In this document: positions 27,569 to 36,613 of the stretch, one piece after another
Layout: each line of letters opens with the position of its first letter
Numbering within the stretch: position 1 is the stretch's first letter
Assembly: GCF_011067135.1 (NCBI RefSeq)
Contig: NZ_JAAMOW010000003.1
Span: 62,001 to 126,000, forward strand
Origin: Solimonas terrae
GTDB lineage: Bacteria > Pseudomonadota > Gammaproteobacteria > Nevskiales > Nevskiaceae
Length of the DNA stretch: 64,000 nucleotides
Direction: 5' to 3'
The notes under the pieces: model-generated
Seen by the model: the letters and a program-made list of their open reading frames with translations, nothing else
Told to the model about the DNA's origin: nothing
The model's database searches: none
Translations under genes and position numbers: made by a program

Positions 27569-27697
27569 GCTGCGTGGGCGTAGCGAGCGATGGCAGGTCG
27601 GGCGAGGACGGAGCGCAGAAGCCGCAGCGTACAAAAGTACGTGAGGACTTCGAGCACCACCCGCGCCCGAGATGCCGAGCGCAGCAGCCCACGCAGC
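27569..27697 (-). repeat. GTAC-capped structured repeat, copy B
   Basis: Begins 5 nt after the prs stop (27703-27705) on the minus strand. Outer helix GCTGCGTGGGC 27569-27579 with GCCCACGCAGC 27687-27697 (11/11 pairs). GTAGCGAGCG at 27580-27589. Second helix GGCA-GG-TCGGGC (27592-27603) with GCCCGA-GA-TGCC (27665-27676). Third helix GAAG 27618-27621 with CTTC 27648-27651. Apical CGTAC 27628-27632 / GTACG 27637-27641 closes an AAAA loop, flanked by CCGCAG and TGAGGA. Then CGAGCACC and CCGAGCGCAGCAGC. Compared with copy C, every helix differs in sequence but still pairs. Confidence 0.8.
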
Positions 27698-27702
27698 CGT
27701 TT

Positions 27703-28656
27703 CTAGTCGACGTACAGCGAGCTGACCGATTCTTCGGCCGAGATGCGACGGATCGTTTCGGCGAGCAGGCCACTGATCGACAGCTGGCGAATCTTCGGGC
27801 AGGCCGCGGCCGCGGCCGACAGCGGAATCGTGTCGGTGACGACCAGTTCGTCGAGTTCGGAATTGCTGATGTTGCTGATTGCCGGGCCCGACAGCACGGC
27901 GTGCGTGACATAGGCGACGACCTTGATCGCGCCTTCTTCCTTCAGGGCGGCGGCGGCCTTGCAAAGGGTGCCGGCGGTGTCGACGAGGTCGTCGACGACC
28001 ACGCAGGTGCGGCCGGACACGTCGCCGATGATGTTCATCACGCGCGACTCGTTCGGCTTCGGGCGGCGCTTGTCGATGATCGCCAGCTCGGCATCGTCGA
28101 GTCGCTTGGCGACCGCGCGGGCGCGCACCACGCCACCGACGTCGGGCGCGACGACGATCAGGTTCTCGTACTTGCGGCGCCAGATTTCGCCGAGCAGCAC
28201 CGGGCTGGCATAGACGTTGTCGACCGGGATATCGAAGAAGCCCTGGATCTGGTCGGCGTGCAGGTCGACCGTCAGCACGCGGTCGGCGCCGCATTCGCCG
28301 ATCATGTCGGCGACCACCTTGGCCGAGATCGGCACGCGCGCACTGCGCGGACGACGATCCTGGCGGGCATAGCCGAAGTAGGGGATGACGGCCGTGACGC
28401 GGCTTGCCGACGAGCGCTTCAGCGCGTCGAGCATCATCAGCAGTTCCATGATGTTGTCGTTGGTCGGCACGCAGGTCGGCTGCACGACGAACACGTCGCG
28501 GCCACGCACGTTGTCGAGAATCTCGATCTGGATCTCGCCATCCGAGAACTTGCCGACCATTGCCTGGCCGAGCGGCATCTTCAGATAGCCGGCGATGTCC
28601 TGCGAAAGTTTCGGGTTTGCGTTGCCCGAGAACAGCATCAACTTGTGATCGACCAT
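27703..28656 (-). CDS. prs: ribose-phosphate pyrophosphokinase
   Basis: 317 residues. Makes PRPP from ribose 5-phosphate and ATP. Visible signatures: [17 protein letters not shown] near 30; [10 protein letters not shown] near 95; [17 protein letters not shown] near 130; and the PRPP-binding loop [16 protein letters not shown] near 220. The length matches class I enzymes. The gene follows tRNA-Gln and precedes repeat copy B. In related genomes prs and rplY are adjacent; here they are about 2 kb apart. Confidence 0.97.
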   Translation of the reverse strand: MVDHKLMLFSGNANPKLSQDIAGYLKMPLGQAMVGKFSDGEIQIEILDNVRGRDVFVVQPTCVPTNDNIMELLMMLDALKRSSASRVTAVIPYFGYARQDRRPRSARVPISAKVVADMIGECGADRVLTVDLHADQIQGFFDIPVDNVYASPVLLGEIWRRKYENLIVVAPDVGGVVRARAVAKRLDDAELAIIDKRRPKPNESRVMNIIGDVSGRTCVVVDDLVDTAGTLCKAAAALKEEGAIKVVAYVTHAVLSGPAISNISNSELDELVVTDTIPLSAAAAACPKIRQLSISGLLAETIRRISAEESVSSLYVD

Positions 28657-28771
28657 GCGTGCGCCTGCGATTTCTCTCGTGGGTGCTGCGTAAAAATTCA
28701 GCGATCAGGTGCCGCGCTCGGTCGCGACGAAACCCGCACGGTCGGCAACTCCGCGCTTCGCGATGAAGAAT

Positions 28772-28846
28772 TGGTTGGGGCGGATGGATTCGAACCACCG
28801 ATTGGCAGGATCAAAACCTGCTGCCTTACCACTTGGCGACGCCCCA
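28772..28846 (-). tRNA. tRNA-Gln (TTG)
   Basis: A 75-nt cloverleaf on the minus strand. The acceptor TGGGGCG pairs with CGCCCCA, the discriminator is A, and CCA is encoded at 28772-28774. The anticodon stem-loop is GCAGG-TTTTGAT-CCTGC, giving anticodon TTG (Gln, CAA). The T-loop is TTCGAAT. It sits between ispE and prs as in Pseudomonas. Confidence 0.95.
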
Positions 28847-28944
28847 ACGACGTCCGGACCGGGCAGTCCGCGTCCGAACGGGCGCGCATTATATCGGATG
28901 CCCGCGTCCTGTCGGCCACCGCCTGTGCCAGTAGTGCGCATGGT

Positions 28945-29826
28945 TCAGGAGCGCGCGATGGCGTCGAGCAGCGGTGAGCGGTTGCGGCCCTGCGCGATGA
29001 AGTGCGGCCACGCCGACGGCAGCTGCGCGGCCAGTGCCTCGGCGTCGCTGCGCTGCGCAAATGCCGCGAACAGGGAGGCGCCGGTGCCGGACATGCGCGC
29101 CCGCGGTGTGCGTTCCCGCAGCCATGCGAGGGCTTCGCGCACCGCCGGATAGCGTGCGCAGGTGGCGGCTTCGCAGTCGTTGCGGCCGTGGCCGGCGATG
29201 AAATCGGCGAATTCGATCGGCTGGTGATCGCGCGTCAGTTCCGGCGCGCGGAAGATTTCCGCAGTGCTGACCGCGACCGGTGGCGTCACGACCAGGTAGT
29301 GCGGTTCGTCGATCACGACCGGGCGCAGGCGTTCGCCGACACCTTCACCCCAGGCGGCGAGTCCGCGCACGAACACCGGCACATCGGCGCCGAGGCTGAG
29401 GCCGATGCGGGCGATCTCGTCGTTCGGCAGGCCGAGATTCCACAGGCGATTGAGCGCAATCAGCGTGGTCGCCGCGTTGCTGGAGCCGCCGCCGAGACCG
29501 GCGCCGAGCGGAATGCGCTTTTCGACGCGGATGTCGGCGCCGAGATTGGCGCCCGAAGCGCGGCGGATCGCACGTGCCGCGCGTAACACCAGATCGTCCT
29601 GTTCGGCGAGGCCTTGCGGGGCGCCGCTGCGCGTGAACTCGCCGTCGCCACGCGGCACGAAGTACAGGGTGTCGTGCAGATCGATGAACTGGAACAGGGT
29701 CTGCAGCTCATGATAGCCGTCGGCGCGGCGGCCGGTGACATGCAGGAACAGATTGAGTTTGGCCGGCGCCGGCCACGCGAACGAGGCCGTGAACGGGCCT
29801 GCAGCCGGCATGGGAGTCTGGGTCAT
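28945..29826 (-). CDS. ispE: 4-diphosphocytidyl-2-C-methyl-D-erythritol kinase
   Basis: 293 residues, a GHMP kinase. The N-terminal strand APAKLNLFLHVTGRRADGYHEL (about 20-41) contains the conserved Lys-Leu-Asn and YHEL. The ATP loop is PLGAGLGGGSSNAAT near 105. Conserved C-terminal motif MSGTGASLFAAF near 250. It is step four of the MEP isoprenoid pathway (cytoplasm). ATG 29826 is the only start fitting family length. It lies 50 bp after lolB and is followed by tRNA-Gln and prs, the standard gammaproteobacterial order. Confidence 0.96.
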   Translation of the reverse strand: MTQTPMPAAGPFTASFAWPAPAKLNLFLHVTGRRADGYHELQTLFQFIDLHDTLYFVPRGDGEFTRSGAPQGLAEQDDLVLRAARAIRRASGANLGADIRVEKRIPLGAGLGGGSSNAATTLIALNRLWNLGLPNDEIARIGLSLGADVPVFVRGLAAWGEGVGERLRPVVIDEPHYLVVTPPVAVSTAEIFRAPELTRDHQPIEFADFIAGHGRNDCEAATCARYPAVREALAWLRERTPRARMSGTGASLFAAFAQRSDAEALAAQLPSAWPHFIAQGRNRSPLLDAIARS

Positions 29827-29876
29827 GGAAACGTCGTCACGGCGTACGCGCGCCGAAAACCGGGAAGGCGCGCAGT

Positions 29877-30509
29877 TTACGAGGACGGCGGGTGTCCGCG
29901 CGAGGTTTCGATGTCGTGCCACTCGTCGGCGATCAGCTTGAGCGTGATCTGCCCGTTCCTGGCTTCGAAGCGGCGCGGCAGATCCAGGTTCAGGACCTGC
30001 TGGTAATCGCCGTAGTTCAGGGTCCAGCCGTCCTGCGTCAGCGTCGCGAGGCGGCCCTGCGCATCGAGCTCGATCTGCGCCGCGGTGTCGGGCGCCGGCA
30101 GGCCGAGCACCCACCAGCGCAGACCATCGATCGGGAAGGTCCAGCCGGCGCGCTGCAGCAGCCAGGCCTGCGGATCGTTCGTGTGTTCGGTGCCGTCCTT
30201 GGTGCGGATCTCGACATCGTGCGGCGTGCCGTCGATCGCGACCGCGCCGGCGCCGAACGGCCCCGCGATGCGGATGTTGAAGTGGCCGTCTTCGAACTGC
30301 TGCCAGCGCAGATCGGCCTTGACGCCGAGGCGGGAGGCGGCGCGGCCGTTCAGTTCGAAGTGCGTGATCGCCGCCAGCTCGTCGCGATGCGCGCGCCAGC
30401 GCGCGTCGATCTGCGCCTGATCGACCGGCGCCGACGGCAGGTTCGCACAAGCGCTGCACAGGGCCAGCAGCGCGACTGCCGCGCCCCGAACGATGCGAAG
30501 ACGAATCAT
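29877..30509 (-). CDS. lolB: outer-membrane lipoprotein insertion protein LolB
   Basis: 210 residues with a lipoprotein signal peptide (VALLALCSAC, lipidated Cys21). The mature part fits the LolB fold: ITHFELNGRAASRLG, then LRWQQFEDGHFNIRIAGPFGAGAV, and GWTLNYGDYQQV near 175. LolB receives lipoproteins from LolA and inserts them in the outer membrane. It lies between the TPR gene and ispE, its usual place, with gaps of 85 and 50 bp; likely one transcript. Confidence 0.95.
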   Translation of the reverse strand: MIRLRIVRGAAVALLALCSACANLPSAPVDQAQIDARWRAHRDELAAITHFELNGRAASRLGVKADLRWQQFEDGHFNIRIAGPFGAGAVAIDGTPHDVEIRTKDGTEHTNDPQAWLLQRAGWTFPIDGLRWWVLGLPAPDTAAQIELDAQGRLATLTQDGWTLNYGDYQQVLNLDLPRRFEARNGQITLKLIADEWHDIETSRGHPPSS

Positions 30510-30594
30510 GGTGACGGTTTGCGTGCCGGGCGCATGCCGCTCAGTGCCTCGCGGCCCTCAAGACGTCGGACGCCGTCGAGGGTTGCACGAGCGC

Positions 30595-32328
30595 TCAACG
30601 TTCCAGGCGCTGCACGGTCTCCTTCAGCACCGGGTGGTCAGGGCTCTCGCTGAGCGCGTGGTTCCAGATGTCGCGCGCCTCGTCCTTGTGGCCCTGCGTC
30701 CACAGCACTTCACCGAGGTGCGCGGCGACTTCCGGGTCGGGGAAGTCGGCGAACGCGCGCTTCAGCAGCCGGCTGGCGAGATCGGTGTTGCCGCGCTTGT
30801 ATTCGACCCAGCCCATGCTGTCGATGATCGACGCGTCGTTCGGATCGAGGCTCAGCGCCTTGCCGATCAGCTCGTGTGCCTCGTCGAGACGATTGGTATG
30901 TTCGGCCAGCATGTAGCCGAGCGCGTTCAGCGAGCGGGCATCGTCCGGCTGTGCGGCGATCACGGTGCGCAGGTCCTTCTCGGCGTCGTCGATCTTGTCC
31001 ATGCGTTCGTAGACCAGCGAACGGCTGTACAGCAGATCGGCGTCGTTCGGCTGATCCTTCAATGCCGCGTTGAGCACCGCAAGGGCCTCGTCGTACTGCT
31101 GCGCGTCGAGCAGCAGCTCGGCTTCGGCGAGCGTGAAGCGCGGTGCGAACTGCGGGAAGTTGTCGCGCAGCGACTGCAGCTGCTGACGCGCGGCGTCGAG
31201 ATGACCGAGCTTGGCGAGCATCGCCGACTGGTGCAGCACGGCATCGATCACCTGGTTGCCGTGATCGACCCGGCCGTAGTACTGCAGCGCCGTCGCGTAG
31301 TCGCCCTTGAGTTCGTACAGCCGGCCGAGCTGGAAGGCCGCGTCCTCGCTGCGCTCGCCTTCGAGCAGCGGCTTCAGGTAGTTCTCGGCGGTGTCGTAAT
31401 CCTTGTCGTTGATCGCCATCACTGCCAGCGCGAACATCGCGTCGCTCTGGTTCGGCGTGTGCTTTAGGATCTTCTGCAGCTGCGCGCGCGCCGGTTCGCG
31501 CTGATTCGATTCGAGCAGCAGTTTGGCGTAGGCCAGCCGCATGTCGTCGGCCTTCGGATCCTTCTTCACCAGCTTGTCGACCGCCGCATCGGCTTCGTCG
31601 ATGCGGCCGAGCTTGGCCAGCACGCCGACTCGCAGCAGCTTCTCGTCGCGATCATCCGGCGCCATCTTCAGTGCCTGCTGCGAGGCGCTGTCGGCGATGT
31701 CGTCCTTGTTGAAGCGCAGTGCGACCAGCGTCACCGCATGCGGCGCGCCGACATTCTTCGGGTATTGCGCAGCGAGTTGCTGGATCACGCTCATCGCCGC
31801 GTCACCGTCTTCCGGCGACGCCTGGCTGAGGATCGACGCCGCGATGCGCAGGCCTTCGTCGATGCCGCCGGAGTGACCTTCGACGATCGCCTGGCACTGC
31901 GCGGTGGTCGTCGCCAGATCGTGGTGGCTGAGCGCGACGCGCGCGATCACTTCACGTGCGTCCATCGAGGTCGGATCGATCTGCAGCCAGCGCTGCGCTG
32001 CCTGCAGGGCCAGCGCTTCGTCGTGCGCGGCAATTGCCAGTGCCGTTGCGCGCTGGGCCAGATCGGCGTCGTCGACCGACTGCAAGGCGGCGACGAATTC
32101 GCGCGCCGCGATTTCCGGCTGGTGGCGGCCGGCCGCCATTTCGCCGGCCATCACATGGAACTGCGCTTCGGCGCCGGCCGAGCTTTCCGGTGCGCTGGCC
32201 GGGGCGTCGGCGTCCGTCGCGACCGGCGGCGTGGCGGCCTGCGGTGGCGGCTTGCCGGCGGCCAGTGCAGTGCCGGCGACAAGCAGCAGGCTGAGACCGG
32301 AATGGCGGATCAAGGGGAACAAGCGCAT
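30595..32328 (-). CDS. exported TPR-repeat protein of the hemA-lolB locus
   Basis: 577 residues with a signal peptide (LSLLLVAGTALAAG), an Ala/Pro linker to about 55, then tetratricopeptide repeats to the C-terminus (for example AALQYYGRVDHGNQ and ALNALGYMLAEHTNRLDEA, and GWVEYKRGNTDLASRLLKRA). It matches in place and architecture the TPR protein between hemA and lolB in Pseudomonas. TPRs mediate protein contacts; a cell-envelope role is likely but unproven. ATG 32328 was chosen because the signal peptide starts there; the open frame to 33630 is antisense to hemA and is not coding. Confidence 0.92.
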   Translation of the reverse strand: MRLFPLIRHSGLSLLLVAGTALAAGKPPPQAATPPVATDADAPASAPESSAGAEAQFHVMAGEMAAGRHQPEIAAREFVAALQSVDDADLAQRATALAIAAHDEALALQAAQRWLQIDPTSMDAREVIARVALSHHDLATTTAQCQAIVEGHSGGIDEGLRIAASILSQASPEDGDAAMSVIQQLAAQYPKNVGAPHAVTLVALRFNKDDIADSASQQALKMAPDDRDEKLLRVGVLAKLGRIDEADAAVDKLVKKDPKADDMRLAYAKLLLESNQREPARAQLQKILKHTPNQSDAMFALAVMAINDKDYDTAENYLKPLLEGERSEDAAFQLGRLYELKGDYATALQYYGRVDHGNQVIDAVLHQSAMLAKLGHLDAARQQLQSLRDNFPQFAPRFTLAEAELLLDAQQYDEALAVLNAALKDQPNDADLLYSRSLVYERMDKIDDAEKDLRTVIAAQPDDARSLNALGYMLAEHTNRLDEAHELIGKALSLDPNDASIIDSMGWVEYKRGNTDLASRLLKRAFADFPDPEVAAHLGEVLWTQGHKDEARDIWNHALSESPDHPVLKETVQRLER

Positions 32329-32466
32329 GGGAGCGGATCGGGCAGGCTGTGTATGAAAGACATTATGCGCGCAAGCAGGTTCCGCGTCGCCGCGGAGGGC
32401 CGTGCAGATGCCATGGCGCGGCCCTTGCTGGCGTAGAATAAGCACCAGTTTCAGCCCAGATAGCCA

Positions 32467-33729
32467 ATGGCCCTCGTCACGCTCGGTCTCAGCCATCATC
32501 GTGCGCCCGTGGAGGCGCGCGAACGGCTGGCCTTTACCGAGGCCGATCTGGCGGCCTCGCTGACGCGTCTGCGGGCGCTGCCCGGCATCGACGAGGCGGC
32601 GATCCTGTCGACCTGCAACCGCACCGAGATCATGACCGTCGCCGGTCTCGATTCGGAGCCCCGGCTGGTCGAATGGTGGCGCCGCGAGCGTCAGGCGCCG
32701 GAAGGCTATATCGAGAAATTCGCCTACACGCACCGCGATCTCGGCAGCATCACGCACAGCCTGCGGGTCGCGGCCGGCCTCGATTCGATGGTCGTCGGCG
32801 AGCCGCAGATCCTCGGCCAGATGAAGGATTCCTATGCGCTCGCCAGCGAAGTGAAGGCGATCGGCCCGGTCCTGTCGCGGCTGTTCCAGCATTCGTTCTC
32901 GGTCGCCAAGCTCGTGCGGTCGCAGACCCAGGTTGGTGCGCATCCGGTGTCGGTCGCCTACGCTGCCCTGCAGATGGCCAGGCGCATCTTTGCCGATCTC
33001 AAGGGCCAGACCGCGGTGCTGATCGGCGCCGGCGAAATGATCCGCCTGGTCGCGCAACACCTGCAACGTCACGGCGTCGGTCGCATCGTCGTCGCCAACC
33101 GCTCGCTGGAGCGGGCCGAACGCCTCGCGCGCGAAGTCCACGGCTACGCGATCAGCCTGCACGATCTGCACACCTACCTGCCCGATGCGGACATGGTGAT
33201 CGCGTCGACCGCGGCGCGCGACTTCGTGCTGCGCGGCGAGCAGATGGAACGCGCGGTGAAGTCGCGGCGTCGCAAGCCGGTGCTGATGATCGATCTGGCG
33301 GTGCCGCGCGACATCGACCCCCGGGTTGCCGCGCTCGAGGACATCTATCTCTACACGATCGACGATCTGCGCGCGGTGATCGCGGAGAATCTGAAGCTGC
33401 GCGAGGAAGCGGCGCGGCAGGCCGAACTGCTGATCACCACCCAGGCGCAGCAGTTCACGCGCTGGCTGGAAAGCCGTGATGCCGGCAACACGATCCGCAT
33501 GCTGCGTGCGCAGGCGCGCAGCAGCCGCGACGACGTGCTCGACAAGGCGCGTCGCAAGCTTGCCGCCGGCGAGCCGATCGAGGAGGTGCTCGGCTTCGTC
33601 GCCGACACGCTCAGCAACAAGATCCTGCACGCGCCCTCACAGGTGCTGCGCAAGGCCGATGCGGTCGAGCAGGCCATGCTGCTCAACACCGCGCGCAAGC
33701 TGTTCGATCTGCCCGACGACGAACCTTAG
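32467..33729 (+). CDS. hemA: glutamyl-tRNA reductase
   Basis: 420 residues. N-terminal catalytic domain with LSHHRAPVEARERLAF and AILSTCNRTE, in which Cys50 is the thioester nucleophile. VVGEPQILGQMKDSY near 105 is the substrate pocket. NADP-binding Rossmann domain near 175-300 (TAVLIGAGEMIRLVAQHL; MIDLAVPRDIDP). A C-terminal dimerisation helix follows. It starts tetrapyrrole synthesis from Glu-tRNA. It diverges from the TPR/lolB/ispE operon and is followed by prfA and prmC. Its stop is TAG. The 73 bp to the next ORF hold no clear terminator. Confidence 0.97.
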   Translation: MALVTLGLSHHRAPVEARERLAFTEADLAASLTRLRALPGIDEAAILSTCNRTEIMTVAGLDSEPRLVEWWRRERQAPEGYIEKFAYTHRDLGSITHSLRVAAGLDSMVVGEPQILGQMKDSYALASEVKAIGPVLSRLFQHSFSVAKLVRSQTQVGAHPVSVAYAALQMARRIFADLKGQTAVLIGAGEMIRLVAQHLQRHGVGRIVVANRSLERAERLAREVHGYAISLHDLHTYLPDADMVIASTAARDFVLRGEQMERAVKSRRRKPVLMIDLAVPRDIDPRVAALEDIYLYTIDDLRAVIAENLKLREEAARQAELLITTQAQQFTRWLESRDAGNTIRMLRAQARSSRDDVLDKARRKLAAGEPIEEVLGFVADTLSNKILHAPSQVLRKADAVEQAMLLNTARKLFDLPDDEP

Positions 33730-33802
33730 CGGCGTGGCCACTGGTGCGGCGCCCCGCAGCCCGCTTTCGTCCCGGCTGCGCATTCCCATATTTTTTGAAC
33801 TC

Positions 33803-33976
33803 ATGAAACAAAGTCTTCTTGCGAAGCTGGAAGCGATGGCCGAACGCCGCGAGGAGCGAACCGGGGCGGTAGCGGCTTGCCTGGGCTTGGCAAGCCGCCC
33901 GGTGAGCGCCCGCCGCGGTGCGGCGGGCCAGCTTCGGAGCGGCCGGTTGACGATCCACTCGATGACGCAAGCATGA
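33803..33976 (+). CDS. 57-codon leader ORF duplicating the prfA N-terminus
   Basis: ATG 33803 opens a frame whose first 18 residues ([18 protein letters not shown]) match prfA residues 1-18 at 16 positions, then continue into an Arg/Ala/Gly-rich 39-residue tail unlike RF1. Its TGA (33974-33976) overlaps the prfA ATG (33973) as ATGA. No Shine-Dalgarno is visible before either start, so reaching the end of this ORF could couple translation to prfA. It may be a broken duplicate left by an insertion, or a leader peptide. The first 10 residues look more like typical RF1 starts than those of the intact gene. Confidence 0.5.
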   Translation: MKQSLLAKLEAMAERREERTGAVAACLGLASRPVSARRGAAGQLRSGRLTIHSMTQA

Positions 33977-34025
33977 AAGCCTCTTTGCTGCAGAAACTGG
34001 AAGCGATGGCCGAACGCCGCGAGGA
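33827..34025 (+). repeat. prfA: direct repeat of prfA 5' coding sequence
   Basis: A 29-bp stretch at 33827-33855, running from CTGGAAGCG to GCGAGGA, is repeated without a mismatch at 33997-34025, offset 170 bp. The 24 bp before each copy are related but diverged (MKQSLLAK vs MKASLLQK). The unit is the start of prfA; between the copies lie two hairpins. Confidence 0.85.
33872..33928 (+). other. two perfect hairpins between leader ORF start and prfA
   Basis: Hairpin 1: GCGGCTTGCC 33872-33881 with GGCAAGCCGC 33889-33898, 10 bp, 7-nt loop. Hairpin 2: GCCCGCCGC 33908-33916 with GCGGCGGGC 33920-33928, 9 bp, 3-nt loop. Neither has a T-tract. They look like palindromic insertion sequence or a regulatory leader fold. 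Confidence 0.6.
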
Positions 34026-35055
34026 AGTCGCGCGCGAGCTCGGCGATGCGGGCGTGATCGCCGACAACGACAAGTTCCGGCGCCTGTCGCAGGAATACGC
34101 GCAACTCGGTCCGCTCGCCGAAAGCTATGTGGCCCATCGCGACGCGACGCGTGCGCTCGCCGATCTCGACGTCATGCAGCGTGATGCCGACGCCGACATC
34201 CGCGCGATGGCCGAGGCCGAATGGCCGGAAGTGCGCGCGCGCATCGAGGCGCTGGAAGCCGAGCTGCAGGGCTACCTGGTGCCCAAGGACCCGCTCGACA
34301 ACAACAACGTCTTTCTCGAAATCCGTGCCGGTACCGGCGGTGACGAGGCGGCGATCTTCGCCGGTGACCTGCATCGCATGTATTCGAAGTACGCCGAACT
34401 GCGCGGTTGGCAGGTCGAGGTCCTGTCGGCCAACGAGGGCGAACACGGCGGCTACAAGGAAATCATCTCGCGCGTGATCGGCTTCGGCGCGTACTCGCAG
34501 CTCAAGTACGAGTCCGGCGCGCATCGCGTGCAGCGCGTGCCGGAAACCGAGGCGCAAGGCCGCATCCATACGTCGGCGGCGACCGTCGCGGTGTTGCCGG
34601 AAGTCGAGGAATCGCAGATCACGATCAATCCGGCCGATCTGAAGTTCGATACCTTCCGCTCCAGCGGTGCCGGTGGTCAGCACGTCAACAAGACCGAGTC
34701 GGCGATCCGCGTCACGCACGTACCGACCGGTGTCGTCGTCGAATGTCAGGAAGAGCGGTCGCAGCACAAGAACCGCGCCAAGGCGCTGGCCCTGCTGCAG
34801 GCACGCCTGTCCGAGGCCGAGCGCGAGAAGAACGCCAGCAGCCGCGCCGCCGAGCGCAAGAAGCTGGTCGGTTCCGGCGATCGCTCCGAGCGCATCCGCA
34901 CCTACAATTTTCCGCAGGGCCGCGTGACCGATCACCGCATCAATCTGACGCTGTACCAGCTCGAACGCGTGATCGTCGGTGATCTCGATCCGGTGATCCA
35001 GCCGCTGCTCGCCGAGGCGCAGGCCGAAGCGCTCGCCGAACTGGGCGACGCGTGA
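33973..35055 (+). CDS. prfA: peptide chain release factor 1
   Basis: 360 residues, full length. The stop-reading tripeptide region is [15 protein letters not shown] (PxT motif PET, near 190). The catalytic loop is [15 protein letters not shown] with GGQ near 235, modified by PrmC. It terminates translation at UAA and UAG. The start at 33973 aligns with the family; the frame extends to 33877 but through non-homologous sequence. The start is overlapped by the leader ORF (ATGA) and the stop by prmC (GTGA), so this gene is translationally linked on both sides. Confidence 0.96.
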   Translation: MKASLLQKLEAMAERREEVARELGDAGVIADNDKFRRLSQEYAQLGPLAESYVAHRDATRALADLDVMQRDADADIRAMAEAEWPEVRARIEALEAELQGYLVPKDPLDNNNVFLEIRAGTGGDEAAIFAGDLHRMYSKYAELRGWQVEVLSANEGEHGGYKEIISRVIGFGAYSQLKYESGAHRVQRVPETEAQGRIHTSAATVAVLPEVEESQITINPADLKFDTFRSSGAGGQHVNKTESAIRVTHVPTGVVVECQEERSQHKNRAKALALLQARLSEAEREKNASSRAAERKKLVGSGDRSERIRTYNFPQGRVTDHRINLTLYQLERVIVGDLDPVIQPLLAEAQAEALAELGDA

Positions 35056-35879
35056 CCATCGGCGAGGCCCTGATGCAGACGCAGGCCGCGGTCGCGGCCG
35101 TCAGCGACAGTGCGCGCCTCGATGCCGAGCTGTTGCTGGGCCACGTGCTCGGCCTGTCGCGCACGCAGCTGCGGCTGCGACACGACCAGGCCCTGGATGA
35201 AACGCGCGGTCTGCGGCTCGCGACGTTGACCGAGCGGCGCTGCGGCGGCGAGCCAATCGCCTATCTGCTCGGCGCGCAGGGATTCTGGAGCCTCGATCTC
35301 GAAGTGAACGCCGCCGTGCTGGTGCCGCGGCCGGAGACTGAACTGCTGGTCGAATGGGCGCTCGAACGGCTGCCGGTCGGCGAGACGCGTCGCGTTGTCG
35401 ATCTCGGCACCGGCAGCGGCGCGATCGCACTGGCGATCGCCGTCGAACGTCCGCAGGTGCAGATCAGTGCCAGTGACATCAGCGCCGACGCGCTGGCGGT
35501 CGCGTGCCGCAACGCCGCGCGTGTTGCCGCCAGTGTCGATTTCCACGAAGGTCGCTGGTGGCAGCCATTCGCCGCCGCGCGCTTCGATCTGGTGGTATCG
35601 AATCCACCCTACATCGCGGCCGGCGATCCGCATCTGGCGGCGCTGGGCCACGAACCCGCGCTGGCACTCAGTGACGGCGCAGACGGCCTGCAGGCGCTGT
35701 GCGAGATCATCGCCGGCGCGCCGGCGCAGCTGCGGCCGAACGGCTGGCTGCTGCTCGAACACGGCCACGATCAGGGCGCCGCGGTGCGTGCGTTGCTGAG
35801 CGCGGCGGGCTTTGATTCCGTCAGCACGCGCCGCGATCTCGAAGCGCGCGAGCGGGTCAGCGGCGGGCGGTGGCGATGA
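35052..35879 (+). CDS. prmC: release-factor glutamine methyltransferase
   Basis: 275 residues. An N-terminal helical domain (1-75) precedes a SAM methyltransferase domain with [15 protein letters not shown] (near 95), [16 protein letters not shown] (near 115) and the catalytic NPPY motif ([11 protein letters not shown] near 180). It N5-methylates the Gln of the GGQ loop in RF1 and RF2. A GTG start overlaps the prfA stop as GTGA, and its own TGA overlaps the next ATG as ATGA. The prfA-prmC pair is the usual order. Confidence 0.95.
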   Translation: MTIGEALMQTQAAVAAVSDSARLDAELLLGHVLGLSRTQLRLRHDQALDETRGLRLATLTERRCGGEPIAYLLGAQGFWSLDLEVNAAVLVPRPETELLVEWALERLPVGETRRVVDLGTGSGAIALAIAVERPQVQISASDISADALAVACRNAARVAASVDFHEGRWWQPFAAARFDLVVSNPPYIAAGDPHLAALGHEPALALSDGADGLQALCEIIAGAPAQLRPNGWLLLEHGHDQGAAVRALLSAAGFDSVSTRRDLEARERVSGGRWR

Positions 35880-36613
35880 GCGACTTCGCACGCTACAGCC
35901 GCCAGGTCGTCCTGCGCGAAGTCGGCGTCAATGGCCAGCAGCTTTTGCGCGATTCGACGGCGCTGGTGATCGGTCTCGGCGGACTCGGTGCGACGGCGGC
36001 CAGCCACCTTGCGGCGGCCGGCATCGGCCGCCTGCTGCTCTGCGATCGCGATCGTGTCGAGCTCGGCAATCTGCAGCGCCAGGTGTTGTACCGGCAGGGC
36101 GATGTCGGACGCGCCAAGACCGAGGCCGCACGCGCGCAACTCGCGGCGCTGAATCGCGATGTCGAGATCGAAACCTTCGATGCCGACGCTGGCCTGGCGG
36201 CGGTGCGCGATGCCGATATCGTGCTGGATTGCACCGACAACTTTCCCGCGCGTTACGCGATCAACCAGGCCTGTGTCGCGGCCCGTCGGCCGCTGGTGTC
36301 CGGCGCCGCGATTCGCTTCGAAGGTCAGCTCGCCGTATTCGACGGCGTCGGCGGTGCCTGCTATCGCTGTCTCTACGCCGACGACGGCGAGGCGGCGGAA
36401 ACCTGCGAGGAGGCCGGCATCCTCGGTCCGGTGGTCGCGACCATCGGCAGCCTGCAGGCACTCGCGGCGCTCAAATGGTTGCTTGGTCGGCGCGATGACG
36501 CCGGCAAGCTGCAGACCTGGGACGCGCTGCAGATGCAGTGGCGCGTTCACCGCATTCCCGCCGATCCGGATTGCCCGGTCTGCGGCGGCCCCCATCGTGG
36601 AGACAAGCAATGA
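35876..36613 (+). CDS. ThiF/MoeB/HesA-family adenylyltransferase
   Basis: 245 residues. Rossmann ATP site ALVIGLGGLGATAASHLAAAG near 30-50, then RDRVELGNLQRQVLY near 65, and DCTDNFPARYAINQAC near 125. Two zinc pairs are present: CYRC near 165 and CPVC near 238. An E1-like catalytic Cys may lie in AETCEEAGILGPVV (near 183). Such enzymes adenylate the C-terminal Gly of a ubiquitin-like sulfur carrier (MoaD or ThiS). No carrier gene is nearby. Translationally coupled to prmC upstream and to the JAMM-like gene downstream (ATGA overlaps). MoeB versus ThiF cannot be decided. Confidence 0.9.
   Translation: MSDFARYSRQVVLREVGVNGQQLLRDSTALVIGLGGLGATAASHLAAAGIGRLLLCDRDRVELGNLQRQVLYRQGDVGRAKTEAARAQLAALNRDVEIETFDADAGLAAVRDADIVLDCTDNFPARYAINQACVAARRPLVSGAAIRFEGQLAVFDGVGGACYRCLYADDGEAAETCEEAGILGPVVATIGSLQALAALKWLLGRRDDAGKLQTWDALQMQWRVHRIPADPDCPVCGGPHRGDKQ

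Noticed and set aside
30595-33630. 1011-codon minus-strand frame reaching across hemA
   Set aside because: Only the part from 32328 down is real (TPR protein with signal peptide). The upstream part is antisense to hemA and has shadow composition.
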